64,000 nt of DNA from Thysanoteuthis rhombus (taxonomy: Eukaryota > Mollusca > Cephalopoda > Oegopsida > Thysanoteuthidae): assembly GCA_963457665.1 (NCBI GenBank), contig OY735227.1, forward strand, positions 46,439,593 through 46,503,592, written 5' to 3'. This document shows, in pieces, positions 11,967 through 26,100 of the stretch. Position numbers and translations under genes: made by a program. The stretch's first letter is position 1, and each line of letters opens with the position of its first letter. The notes under the pieces were generated by a model. That model was given only the letters and a program-made list of their open reading frames with translations. It made no database searches and was not told the DNA's origin.

Positions 11967-14124
11967 CTGCAAAAGCACAAAAATTAAAATCAATATTATT
12001 TGCAATCCTTTGATATTACTATCAAATAAATAGACAACAATGGTTTGAAATATGAAAGACTTGCTCAAGACGGATATATTTGCACCGAATATTAAATCAC
12101 AAGTTATTACCCATGGAAAAATTCACAGATATAATTGAATCTCTAACAGATGATTTTTTTTAGAAAAGAAACTTTACACATTTGTTTCTTACCTAATATT
12201 GCAGTTAAATGGGCAAAGTTATGCTGGAACAATATGGCAAATCCAACAGAAGACAGGACCATAGAAAGTCGGACAATATTTCTCTTCCATGGAACAATCT
12301 GAAAAAAGAAAAAAAAAAGAAAAGGTTTCGGTGTAAAATCTCATAGCTAACAAGGATCATAGCAAGCTTATGACAAAAGCTGTCTCTTTTACAAAAAAAA
12401 AACAACAAAACAAAACCTACATTTTCCTCCATTTTGATACAATTGAGTTCTGTGTGTAATGTTCTGCCAATTGTAACTTCTTGTTAAGTGCATTATGTAT
12501 AGAAAAAGGAGGAAAATAAGCACAGAAAATGAACGTACAGAGAAGGTCTCTATTTTTCAATGTCCACCTTTTCTGCTCTTGATCATTTCACTACCATAGT
12601 GTTCAAGTTCTTCCATTGGCAGGATATAAAACTGATTTTCAACAAGTGTCTTATGCAATGTTAACAGGAAGGTAAAATACAAGCATGGAGGAATTTGAAA
12701 TAAAAACAACAACAAAAAAAGTCAAAACAAAAAACATTTCAAAATCTAGGATCATAGAAATAGCAATGATTAAAATTTTAGAAATTGAACTTTGAAACAA
12801 TTTAAATACTCATTTTTAAATAAAATCTATCAACAGATAGGTTGCTATGACAATTGAAGAGCTTGGCTATTCAGTGTGTTATGAATTTAAGAACACTGTT
12901 GTCTGTAAGATGACACACACACAAAGCTTTTTATAGTACAGTTTTTTTTTAATGACAATCTCAAAAGCACAATATTTAACCATCATCTGTACTAGTGGAA
13001 TGTCCATTCCAGAGGTATGTTTCACAACAATGATGTGAATAGAGGCACAGCATCTCTGCACTTTTGTTTAATGGCCAACATGAAGCTAGTGTTTTAGAGA
13101 AATATTTATTTTAATTAGATTTCTCAAGAACCACTGATCCAAATAACTTCAAAATTAACACTGCAATGCATTGTGTGCTGATTAGTTTATCAGGTGAATA
13201 TCAACTCCCTACAAATAAACATGGAACACACTTGCATGGATTCCTTTGATTGTAGTGAGATTAAACACTGCCACTGTACTCATCAAATCATGATCCAATT
13301 TGTACAAAACTTGTTCACATTTGTATTCATGCTATAAAAAACAGTTAATGAATAAAAAAAAAAAATCATTTAAGGGACTGGGTAAAGCGTTAACATTCAT
13401 ACCTTGTTGGTTGCTGATCTGGTGACAGGCAGAGTCAAATTTGTTGGGAGTGTATTTAAAAGTGATGTTGTATCTTGCTCTGCATCCTGCTCATCATTCT
13501 CATTGGACTTGTTTCCTGCAGAAAAAAAGGAACATTTTTGAGCATTATATACATGGTTGGAATTGACATCTCACGGTTCTACTGCCATGAGTTTTTATTC
13601 TTCTCTTTATAGAATGAGAGCAGGCTAGCCTGATAGGACTATATTGGAATGGCCTGGATGAGTGTTGCATCATGGTAGAAGAAATCTGGGCAATCTTTGG
13701 AAAAACACCATTCTTGAACGGACGTTTTGAATCGGCTAAAAGTAACTGGATTCATGGAGAAGGGAGGTAATTAGGATGCTTGACGATTAACGACAATGTG
13801 ATTTGAAGAACAGAATCTTAAACAAGGGTTTCATTTTCCCTAGCAACATGCTGTACATTCCTGCACCAGTCCCATTTTCTTTAATTGTTTATTCTATTTA
13901 CGTTATCTAGGCCAAATGATACATTCACTGTGTAATAAATGAGAGCCCATTTCAAATAGAGTTACAATATAACACAATTTATAATCATTAAAAAGAAAAA
14001 CAAAACAAAATGAGAATTTGGAGTTAAAGAAGTTTTTTGAGACTTAGCATTACCTCAATGGTAAGGGCAACACTATGTTGAAGTGCCTACCCTATAAGCC
14101 AAAGGTTCAATTCCTGCAGCAGCC

Positions 14125-14188
<64 letters not shown>

Positions 14189-17100
14189 GAAGGTGTATAT
14201 CCACATAAATATAAACATAAAGAATGGTATCTTTAGATCGAGAATAACGTTATTCGTGAATGTTACCTGGCAAATCTAGCCACATTTGGCCATTCAAAAT
14301 AGCTGAATCAAAATTTTCCGAGGGATTGCTGAAATCTGTTGTATATTTGTGTAAATAAATTTGTCTTCAGTGGCACATGTGATGTTCCAGCAATAGATTG
14401 TATCATTATTCTGAGTTAAGTAATTGAAAATGTTGGCCATGGTTGATAGAATTGTATAATTGTTAATATTAGTTAACAAACACTAGAACTAGAAGCTGTA
14501 ATAATTTCATTCCCTTACTTCAGAATGGATTTCTGTATTTATATCTTCCTTTTTTTAAACATATGAACAAATAAAATTTACCAGGGACCCAACAGATTAT
14601 TCAATAAAAATACGTTATTATGCATTAACCTAATTAGAGGAGTGTCCCCATCTTGATTGTTATTGTCACAACGTTTCAGCTGTTTCACCCTTTCCAGTCT
14701 TCTTCAGACTGAACCTTTCTGTCCATTCATGAAGTAGGTTATTCTCATTCCCCCGTCCTTGCTAGAGCATATTTCATAACAGTTGATTGTTTCTAATTAA
14801 TCAGACAGAGATAGAACTCATGATGACCATATAAGTCGACACACTCTACGAATACTTTCATCCAGCAAACAAGATGAGATAACCTAATGTATGATAATGA
14901 TAATTCCTAATCTCAGAAATTACGACAGAAAATAGTTTTCTTTTCTAATGATCCAAAATTGATAACAGAGCAAGGTTGCCAGATTAGGCTACGAAGGGGG
15001 ATAATCTGAGCTTCATACTTAGCCAACATGTCAAATAGCAGCAATTTTGAAAATCGGGCGAGTCAGGAGGCAGAGGTTCAGCACTAGAATTTTGAGGCAG
15101 GTGTGCCTATTACAATGACTGTGTTGAGTAAGGAGATTAAGCTGAGATTATTTCCCCTTGTAGCCTAACCTGGCAACCTAGTGACAAAGGCATTTATGTC
15201 CAAGTTAAAGAGAAAAAAAAGACTGAAGATTTTTCTTTCACTTACTTGAGGAAAATATTATATTCTCCAACATTTCTAAAACTGGATGAGCCATAAGGGG
15301 GTAAGTGCAAATGACGGCCACCAATAAACAAACATTGAGCAAATTCGCATAGATTCCACCATGGATTATGGACAGGTTGATCATTTGGCTTACGTCATTA
15401 CCAAATCTCAAATAACCAGTCAAGCCAAGCACAACCAACAGGAAACTGACCACACCAATGGCAAAGTGAAGGAATTTGGGAAAGTTGTGTCGATTCCCGT
15501 CCATACTGGTCTCAATAGGAATAATCTAAAATGAAAAAAAAAAAAAAACAAACAAACAATAAAAAAGCATCTTTATGAATTAAACAACGTTTGCTTTCAT
15601 AAGACTATCATTGCAAGAGTAATTTCCCTTGTTTGATAAAAAATGACACTAGGAGTTGGCAAACTATGACCCACAGGTGAAATTCCTGCTACTCCCACAT
15701 TCCACCCGTTCAACTAACCATATGAAATATGCCATTATTCTTAAATGATAATATTCATTCTATTTTTCCTTTGAAATTTTTATGAGTTTTTTTACCTTGG
15801 CCCATTTATCCCAAGAAACATTGCCAATCTGGCCTACCTCCCTGAAGATTTGCCAACCCCTGGTGAGAGTAAATAACAAGTGTCCAAAAAAAGAAACAAA
15901 TGGAAATTAAATTTATTATAAAAGTGCTTGCCATAGAGAATTGATTCACAAACTAGTTCTACAGACTCAGTATTTGTTTCATTATCAGTGTGACCCTATG
16001 ACAGATTTAACCAAAGCAAATCTATATTTTATACTAGTGTACTCATGTTGTCAAAAGTGACAACATTTTTATGTTGTAACTATAGCCCATTGTACATTTT
16101 CAATCCATTAAGTGATCAAGTAAGTGATCGACAATTTCTGGTAACATAAAAAGAACAAAATTTTTTTAAATCACCTCTCGATCTAGATTTTTAACTGGAT
16201 TAAGCGATAGAATAGTTCTATTTTTCAGCTGGAATAATCTCTTGAGAAGTCTTTCCTGTCCCATTTCCACCATGTACATTAGGTGGTTGGGGAGTTGCTG
16301 GTAGACTGCATACAATCTGACACGAATGCTTAAAATTTCTACACTAAATCAACAGTGTACTCTAAGTCATCAGACGGCTAAGATCCACGCTGAAGTTCCA
16401 CTCGATCATATACATCAGTTTCCTTCAGCAGAAGATGACAAATAAAATAAATAAAAACACATCAGTCATTAGTAAAGGATATATATATATACATATATAT
16501 AACCCACATACCCGTAACTGTTATCAACAGAACCAGCAAATCAAGTTCAAATTCCTATTGAGGCTGTTTAAGATAACCTGGCAGTATGCCCTTGGAAAGG
16601 CATGAATCTACCTCTCCCAGTAATGTTCTAATGTTCTACAGGTATCAGTAGGTCTATTTTTCTTTGCTTTTACTACTAATCAATGTTTTTATGCCCACAA
16701 TACAGTAAATTTATGCAACATGACCAGCACTTTAACATGAAAATATTCAGTAAGCCTGAGCAACATTTACACTTAAATAAGTTGTATCAGTATCAGTAAT
16801 ACAGCATATGCATTATATTGCCATTTTTTACCCTAGCTGGTTTGGATAATCTCCTACTCCGGCACATGTGTCGTTCCAAACTTGCCGGATTAGTGATGTT
16901 CAAACAGTACCTGATTTTTAAGAAAAAAAAACAAAAAAAACGCATAATTTTTTCAACAAAAATGTAGTATAACCATATGCTGGTGTATAAGTTGACTTTT
17001 TAAGCATCAAGTATTTTCCTTAATGGATCATATTAGTCTGTTTAGACCCTATGAACTTAACACTCTGATGGACGCAATGCTGCCTTCTGTGGGACAGTCA

Positions 17101-20100
17101 ACTTATTTGGGGAATATTGTACTCAATTTGGATAAACACCTTAGTTTAGGGATTGACTTATACACCGGCATATATGGTAAGTCAGTGGAGGGGGAAGGGG
17201 GATAAGTCAAACATATTATTTTAGATATCTTTGATATTTCAAGACTATCTAGAATGAATACATAAAAATAAGCAAAAATGTCTTGGTACAAATAATTGGA
17301 AAAATATTTTACTGAGGCAGGAGTCCTCAAAAATATGTGTGGGTCTCTAAAGAGTTTCAATGTTGGGTAAGGTATTTCATTGAAAATAAACCATGAAAAG
17401 TCTTATTTTGCCAGCTTTCCTTCAGGTTAGTCGTTCACGTTGTGGCAGGGATCACTGGATTTTATAAGAGTGTCCGTGCATGATAAGTGCTCAAACCATT
17501 TTGTAAAAGTTGATATTTTCATTATTTTCAGAGCAATGAATCATAATGCAAAGAGTTCAGCTTTGAGAAAAAAAAACAACAAAAAAAAACAAACTTTGTA
17601 GTACATCAATTTTTTGATTATATTTTCATTTCATCCTTTTTCAAAATGATTTTCCTTACACAGATCACTTACATGAGTCTGGCAAATCATACTTTGAGAA
17701 CCAATGTACTACAGAATTTCCTTTGCAGTCAGATGATCTATCCAAACAGAAAATCCACTTTCTGTTGTATGGTAGAATTTAAAGACCAAATTACATAGAA
17801 GTAAAAGGTCAATTGATTTTCAGAAAATTTGAAGCAAAATTTTCAATGAAAAGTTAATCTGAAGTGATCAGTAATTTTCTACTAGGTACAGCTGTCTTGA
17901 GTGTTTGAACAAGACATCCATAGACATCGACCAGATGTCTTCATTAAACACTTGTATTCAACAACTTTTAGATTATCTCTCATGCAATTTTCAATACTTT
18001 ATCAAACGCTAAAAGTTACTGAAAATTCATACACATTCTTAACACAATCATTGTTTTTTTTTTTTTAAATAGTTGTTTATCGATTCGGAGATCAGAATAA
18101 CTGTCTCCCCAACTGGTTATGGTAGACAGTCATCTATTTAGGTACTGACCAGGCTCAATGTTGCTTAACTTTGATAATTGTTTGAAAACCAGTGTATTCA
18201 AAAATCCATTAAATCATAAAAATATCATAAAAGCATCAAATCTCACAAGTTGAAGTTTAAATCTAGTCATTAAAATGTAAACAATATCAATCACAATTCA
18301 AGGTCTCGGCACTTTCACCGATCTTACATTTAGGTGGGGTGGGGGAGAAATCAGTGACAAGCAGATCTTCTTGACCACTTAAGGACTGCATTTTTTCTCT
18401 CTTACAATATTAAGAATCAGTAAGTTTAACCTAGCCTACTGGTATGTCCCCATGGTAGAGCTGCACCTACATTATAATACTCCAGTTCTGCAATTCAGTT
18501 TTCAGGCAAGCAATGGTTTCCACCTTCACGGGAATATCTGTATCACAACAAATAATATCAATATTTGTGTTTGGAATAAAATGTACAATATTTATGTAGA
18601 TCATTCATGCACGTCTTATTATCAGAAGTTGATGGTTTGGTTTTGTTGTTTATACCACACCAACTCAATGGATCAAAGCTGCCCATCACCAGCTCATACA
18701 GCTTAGTGATTATCAGAGATTTTTTCCCTTGATTGATTCTATTATTCAATACACTTTTCTGAAGATGACATATCAGCCAACTGAAAAACTCAAGCAGATT
18801 ACTATCTAGCATAGATTACCTTCCTCTGGGATTGGGATAGGCCCACGAAAAAAAGTAACCTTTGACCTGTAGGATGCAAGGCAAATTTTCAAGATTTATT
18901 TCACAAAAAAAACATCATCCTTCATGCCATGAAATATATCTTTGTTTTTTTAAATCAGTGCAATTTCTATCATAAGGTCAGATTTATGAATAAACTGTTT
19001 ATGTAGCTTGTGATATCACAGGCAGGATTTATTAGATGAACTCATCAAAATTTCCATTCACCCTAATGATAATATATAGTGGGGAAGGGGGTGGTAATGG
19101 AACAATAATCATGGTTATATCTTGGTACTGACTGCGTTTGAACTCAGTATATAAGGGTGCACATTCAGCTTTAAAATTACTTTACTACCCATTTGCTCAA
19201 AGTTAATCATTTTCCAGCAGTAACAAATTATTTCTGGTACTTAGGGAAATATTTGATGGTTTAGCATAGAGTTTTGCTATTTTCAAACTGAAATTCATTT
19301 TTTCCAGTTTCAGCACTCAATCTGTATGTTATTCATTGAAAATCTGGGAGAAAGGTTTTATCAGAGGAAAGGGATTAAAGCAAGTATCATTGACTGTCAG
19401 AACAAGTCTATAAATTTGTCCTTTTTTTTTTTTTTAAAATAAGTTTTCACTTGTAAGAGAAGTAACTTTGTATTTAAATAGATTTTTATTCCAAAATAAT
19501 TTTTTCATCAAATGGAGCAGAATTCATGAAAACAAGTCCAAGGGGGGATAGTTTGTGCTTATATCTTTGCCATTACAACTGGAAAAAAGGGACAAATATA
19601 TGGGACATCCTGCATACATAAACACACACATAAATATCTAGCACAACTCATTGAAGGTGGCTCCAATTGAAATTCTGCTAATATCATGTAGTGGACGTGA
19701 ATTTGAGTATGAAAATTTCACATCCGGGCATACTTGATGTTAAAAATAGCTCATATATAATGAGAAAGGAGAGAATTCATGAAAGACAAACAGAATTAAA
19801 ATACATGAATTATATAATTACTACTTCACTACATAAATTTCTGACAGATTGTATGTGTGTGACATTCAATCAGGACTACCTTCACCAAGTTGTACTATAT
19901 TTTCAATTGCATGGGGTTCAATAAAAAAAAACTCAGGACATACTGTTCCAACTCCTTCAAAGGCACTAGTCACCAAACCAAAGAAAACAGCAGCATCTTT
20001 GCAAGCCAATTTCACGTCAGGATTTATTTTAAAACCTATAGGGGAAAAAGGAAGCATTTATTATAATTACAGATAATGTTATGAAACAGTTACTAATATC

Positions 20101-23100
20101 AAAATCAATCAATTCCAAATATTTATTATTCAAAATGAATTAAAAATTATATTAAAATATTCATATCAATCATATCTAATTTTTTTATAAAGTAAAGTTA
20201 TTCATAAGAATGAATTTTATCATAATGAATGTAAATTCTTATAATTTTTATATCCTTTGCCTGTTAATGGTATCCAAAAGGTTGTCCCCAAATGATCACA
20301 ATAGATGGCTTAATCTGTATGGACATAGAATTGCATGTTTAGCACAACCGTGGGGGATCAAAAGTACCTTTCATCTTTCACAAGATTATATAAGCTGTTA
20401 TAAAATGATAGACTTCAAGCTGTTTCCAGCTGAAAAAGACTAGGAATCCTAAAATTTCAAGAATTTAATTCAAAATAACAATTTCACAAATAATTTTTTA
20501 CTCAATTATACAGAGTTATTTCCTTTGTTGGGATTAAATATCTAAGTTATACATTAATATACACACACGTACAAACACATATCTGTATATATCAATGAGA
20601 GGTGTCAAAGCGTTGGTCTGCCACACTGTATAAACCATCTACACATGGGTGCGAATTTGGCAGGCATACTCAATTGACCTATGTCAGGGCTCTGTTTACA
20701 ACGTAACTATAATGCTAAACTGGACCCTTACTTTCTGTTCAAAATACAAAAATACATATCTTATTTCATATGTTTACATATAATTCTGTATGGGTTCAAA
20801 AATGAAGGGAAATGTTTTTCACTCTCTAGGGGTCAAAGTGAAGGGAAACTTTTTCCCCTTCAAGGAGTCACAAGAAAAGCCCCCTCACCACCACAAGGTT
20901 TTTAGTGGGTATTCAATCCGTAAGTATGTGCTCATTTATGTTTGTTTTCTGGAAATTCAGACTTTTTTAGTGATCAGCACCCAACAAAAAATGAAAGAAA
21001 TAAATTATTCATTGATTATCCTTTTTTACTATTTTTTTTCGAATTGATCATTCCCAACATCATGCTGCCAAAAGATACCCAATGTGTATTCTATGAGCAA
21101 TGAAAAAAAGAAGGAAAAAAGATCATGTCATGTGATACACTGAATCACAAATTAATTGATACAAGATTGTTGTCTGGAGAAATCAGTCAACATCTTTTCA
21201 TTATCTATAGTGACTTTTGAAGATAGATTCCTAGTGTATTTAAAAAAACCAAGGACTGTTTATTGTGATGAATGACATGCAACCATGATAATCTAAATGC
21301 AAATATTTAATATGGGTGGATTAAATCTTGGATCCTTGGACATGATGCAAGAAAACTCTTGATTTGCTTCAGAGAAAGAAACAAATAGAAAAAAAAGCTT
21401 TCATCAGTTGAAGAAATATATCTGTTCATGAAGAATGAGTTAGGAATGACCTAATGCATCAACATTCCCCACATCTGACCCCACTGCCTAATCACCCTAC
21501 GTGGTATTCTCTGAGGGTTGTTTGAGGTAAGCCAATTGGTCGAAGTGACTGGTTCACTTAAATATTGTGATAAAAAGCAACATTAATATGATGGGGTGAA
21601 ACTAAAACTAGAATATTAATCCATTGAAAAATGTCCATGAATTATTTTAGTATAAAAAAATCTCTTGAAAAAACTGAACCAGGCTGTCCTAAAGGAAGTA
21701 GCCAGATTTTCTTCAAGAATAAATAAAAGTACTTACCTATAAAGAGGAAGACTAAAAGGAATACCCATCCAATAACAATGGCCACATCTGCACAAATGCT
21801 AATCACTCCCATGAAGCGCAAGTTTTTAATAAAAGAGAAGACAATGAAGATGGGCAGCGGTAAAAGAATGAGAAGATAAAGCCGTGGCGCCTCATTGCTA
21901 AAAACAACATGGCTGAATGTAGAGTTGCTGCTCCAAAAATTGGTAAAATATGAGCTTGACCTGTTTGAGTGATTGAGAAGAATTGCCTTTTCCTTGGCCA
22001 CAGCTGACATTTTTGGCATGTCTTTGACCATGTCCCCATGGGGAATGGGGGGAAAGGAACAGTTCCAGGGTAAGTGAGTTTCAGGCACCTTTACAGCATG
22101 CTCCGTGTAGGCCAGGGTGCCCATCATCTGCTTAACACTGGCTGATGGTAAATCAAGACGAGTGATGTTGCCTTGAGGGAAGACACAAAGAGCTTTCAGC
22201 GGGAAGAAGGAAAAAAGAGTATTTCCAATAAAGATACAATATCCAACGCAGAACCCGAACTGCGTGAGGAAAACACAGAAGTTGACAATGTAGCGTCCTG
22301 CCTGGCCAAATGCCACCATTCCTATATCGCCATAGGTCATCCGTGTTTGGAGATGAGATTCTAACTCAAGACGTTGTTGTTTGGTCGTTTCTGTTATCTT
22401 AGGGTTAGAAGCATCAAATTTCCAAAGAAGAACATCGATTGCATAGTATTTACATTTGACCAACAATTGGCAGCAGTGGTCAGTTATTCCAGCAATGAAG
22501 ACAAGCAGAAAGAGACCAAGCTGGAAGAAGACAAATAATGAAATAAAATGATAATGATCTTTGATTAAAATTACAATTTCTCTCTCCTCTCACACACACA
22601 CACATTGTAGATATACAAATGATATATAAGATTCTAAGATGATCAACATATAAGGTTGGTTGAACTTTTTTACAATCTAAAAAATTATCCTTTAGAACAA
22701 TCATATATGAGAGAGAAAGAGATTTGAGAAAAACATTTGCATTTTGTAAATATACATTACATATGAATAATCTATGTTGAATTTTCAATAAAGTAATGAG
22801 ACAAAAAAAAAATCAAATGAATCGACAACAATCAAATTTCTACAAAAGATGGCCTTCTAATATTAAAAGCCAGATTTTATTGGAGATGAATTTGTTCTCA
22901 TCAATTTTGGCATCTCTTTTGTGAACAAAGTTAATCTCAAATAAAATCTTGGTTTTGATCTGAATTTCCTCAAATTTGCAGATAAGTTTTTCAAGTTTTC
23001 TTAGCTATTTCAAAATTAATCCATTATTCAGTTTTAATACATTGGGTGTGTAAAAAGTTCCCAGCACTCTTTTTCTGCAAAGTATAGTGTGAATACACAG

Positions 23101-26100
23101 TTGAAAACTATTCTTTCACTGGGAACATTTGCACACATTTAATCAATCAGAATCAAATGTGTTTTTCCTCCTCATCACATTTGTATGGCTGACATTTGAA
23201 AATTCAACTTATAATCAAACTCGTCTATAGTTTTGAGAAGGGTCATCAGTATTCAAAAATATTTTTGACAATTGACCTACTTGTTTTTCATGTTTGAGCC
23301 AATCCATTTAAGGCCCTCTTCCGGTGCACTATACAAATGTAATGATAATAAAGAGAAATTTTCCCTAAAAGCAAAAATGATTTAAAATGGAGGATTCAGG
23401 TTTATTTTCCTTTCCTTATCCCTGCTTAGTAGCTACATCATGAGCATTGCTGCAATTAAGGAAAAAAAAAAGACAAAAATATTCTACCAATGCATTCAGA
23501 CAGGACACTTGAAGAATGCTGTAGAATGGATCAGCCAAAATGTTGAATGAAGAACATGAATAACGAGGAGGAACTCAATTGTTTGAAAACTCTTTGAATG
23601 AACAAACTTATTTTTAAATATCAAGGTTTTGTTGTAATCCATTAATTGCCAGAGAAGACTAAAAGGGTAACCTGGAACGGTGTGAAACAGAAGCATTCAT
23701 ATCCAAAGGGTAGTTCACATACCCATACAGAAGGTCGTCATTTTGTCGGGTTTTTTTTATGTGGACTTGACAGAGGGAAGCATTCTGACCCACATATCTT
23801 CTAAGTGAAACAAAAAATACACAAATATACACTGAAAAGGCTTTCATCTCAACTAATGCAAAAAAAGGTAATCCTTGGTCTTATGGATGTAAAATATTGT
23901 AGTTGAACACAGCATACTAAAGCTCCAAAAAGTATAACCATACAACAAATTGATCAGATGTTATCACAATAATGAAGTAAAAAGCTGTCAGTCACCCTGG
24001 ATGTTGAAAATCTCTAGATACACTTAAAAAGGGAATTATGACGACAGTTTGGCATGTTGGATGCAGGGTTTCTGTCTTAGTTAAACAAATTCATGGCGTG
24101 CAATATTCTGATAAAGAACAAATTAAAGGCTTCAAACTTCATTATTGAGTTAATATCTAATCAATATGTTGTATGGTCATACTTTTTGGTTCCTTTGTAT
24201 GCTTTGTTTACTTACCATATTTTACCAAAGATTACTAAAAGAAAAAAGGTACAAAAGAATTGTTTTGAATTGTACTTTTGATGCTAATACAAAACAAAAA
24301 CATAGATGTGAATGAAAATTATTCTGAAGTGAATATTTGAAAGTCTACTTTAATGCAGCTGTTTCCATTGAGAGTTAAAACAATTGAATTGACAAATTTA
24401 GATTGATTCTAGGCTAATAATCAGCGAGAGATTTACAAAAAAAGATTTTTAAAAAAGGGTTGCTTAAATTTTGAATTCTGTGACTTTACTTTAAGGATAG
24501 ATGTTTTTCATAACCAATTTTCATTGTTTCGTTGACAGTAAGCATGAGTGTATAACAACAGGTTTAGCTGATGGCTGGTACTGATACTATAAGTGTGACA
24601 GACAGGAATGGAGAGGGGGGGGGGGAAAGGTGGTTCAAGATGAGAGTAGGAAAGCAGAGGGATAGATGGCTGTTACTGATATTGTAAGTCTTACAGACAC
24701 AGCTCTTTCTATATATATATATATATATGTCATGTAAAATTTTCATATTGTAATGCTAATCTTATTCCTGTTACTTTTCATAACAATTTCTTGATCGTAA
24801 TTACTTAATTGTTGTGTAAGTAGCATGGATGAGAAATAAAGAATGAACTTCTAGTGAGACCCTAAGTTGCATCACTTGGAGCAGAAGTCCCCAACTACCG
24901 GGCCATGGACAGGTATCGAGTTGCAAAGCACATGCTACAAATTTATCGATATGGTACTACATCAATAATCTTTTATTTTCTATGTCAACTTGAAACAAAT
25001 TCATTCCTTTTAATCTAGATATGAAATTTGTTGTGTAACAAGTACAAAACAGGTAGGTGACCCTGCCATTCCAGGCCAACCAGTAAGGCAACTATCCTAG
25101 AAAGGCAAACTCCCAAAAGTTATCCAGAGAATTTGGAATGGGGGTAACGACCAGATTTGAATAAGTCTACTAAACTTTTCATGCCCTCTTTTGACATTTT
25201 CAAATTTTCTTATTCACTCAATCATTTGGTGGGGGGCAATGCATAAATAAAAGTATAACTTACCAGAGCTCCACTTTTACTGAATGCATACGACAAGGAA
25301 AGATAGTTTGTACCAATGAATGCTTTAAGAACGTTGGCAAAATCAGCCAGCAGGAAAATCCATTTTGATTGGCTGGAAGGGAGATAAAAAAAGCAAATTA
25401 GAAAAAGGAGACATTTTTCAAGAATTACAGAAGAAAAATGATGATATATTCAAGTAATTTTGCAACTGCGATTATGAAAAATATCAATAAAAACAAAGTG
25501 TGAAACTACTTTTATTAAAAATTGTGTACAATCATCTTTCTAGCAAAATGTCAAATAATTGAAGGGAAGTAACTACTGCAAAAAATATTAAAGTTATTTT
25601 CCTTGCTCCGGAGAGAAAAATAGAGAGAGAAAAGCGAATTCAGTCAGTGTAGACTAGTCACTTAGAGCTTGACTAGATATGACGACGTGGCACTCGTGAT
25701 AACCTTCGTCTTAAAAAAAAAGTTCCTCATTTTTCAGTGACTTACTGTCATTTTATTTACACACAATAGCTTCCAATTTCAATTCCAAAGGGTAGGACTA
25801 AACCAGAGGACTATCACATGTTCTCTTTAATTGCTTATTAACCGAGCTATTTCAACTCATGACAAAAAGTATGCTAATATTCTATATGGCATACAGGTAC
25901 ACAATCTCCAATCGGAAACGCTTAAAATCACATTTCAGAATCCTTTGGATTTCATAATGTTAGTACAAGTACTACATGAATAATGGCAGATGCTTCCTTT
26001 TCTGCTTCTCACTGTTGTCCACAGAGGAATCTGCAGCCCCTATTAATATTTTCAGAGTCTTCAGAGTCAAGAATTCACCAAAGAGAACAACAAAAATCCT

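Larger units (their letters stand above)
11967..25263 (-). other. Transporter introns 2-7 and their contents
   Basis: The introns run 25263-22521, 21736-20036, 19943-15526, 15245-13516, 13402-12299 and 12192-11967. They are AT-rich non-coding sequence. Recognisable content is limited to the repeats listed separately: a hAT-like 5' end at 24882, inverted-repeat elements at 16974, 15649 and 14974, a SINE-like head at 14041, (AT)n at 14126 and 24708, and part of the GAAACCGTCA-type element near 20.9-21.1 kb. The short open frames in them show no protein-like pattern. Confidence 0.8.
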
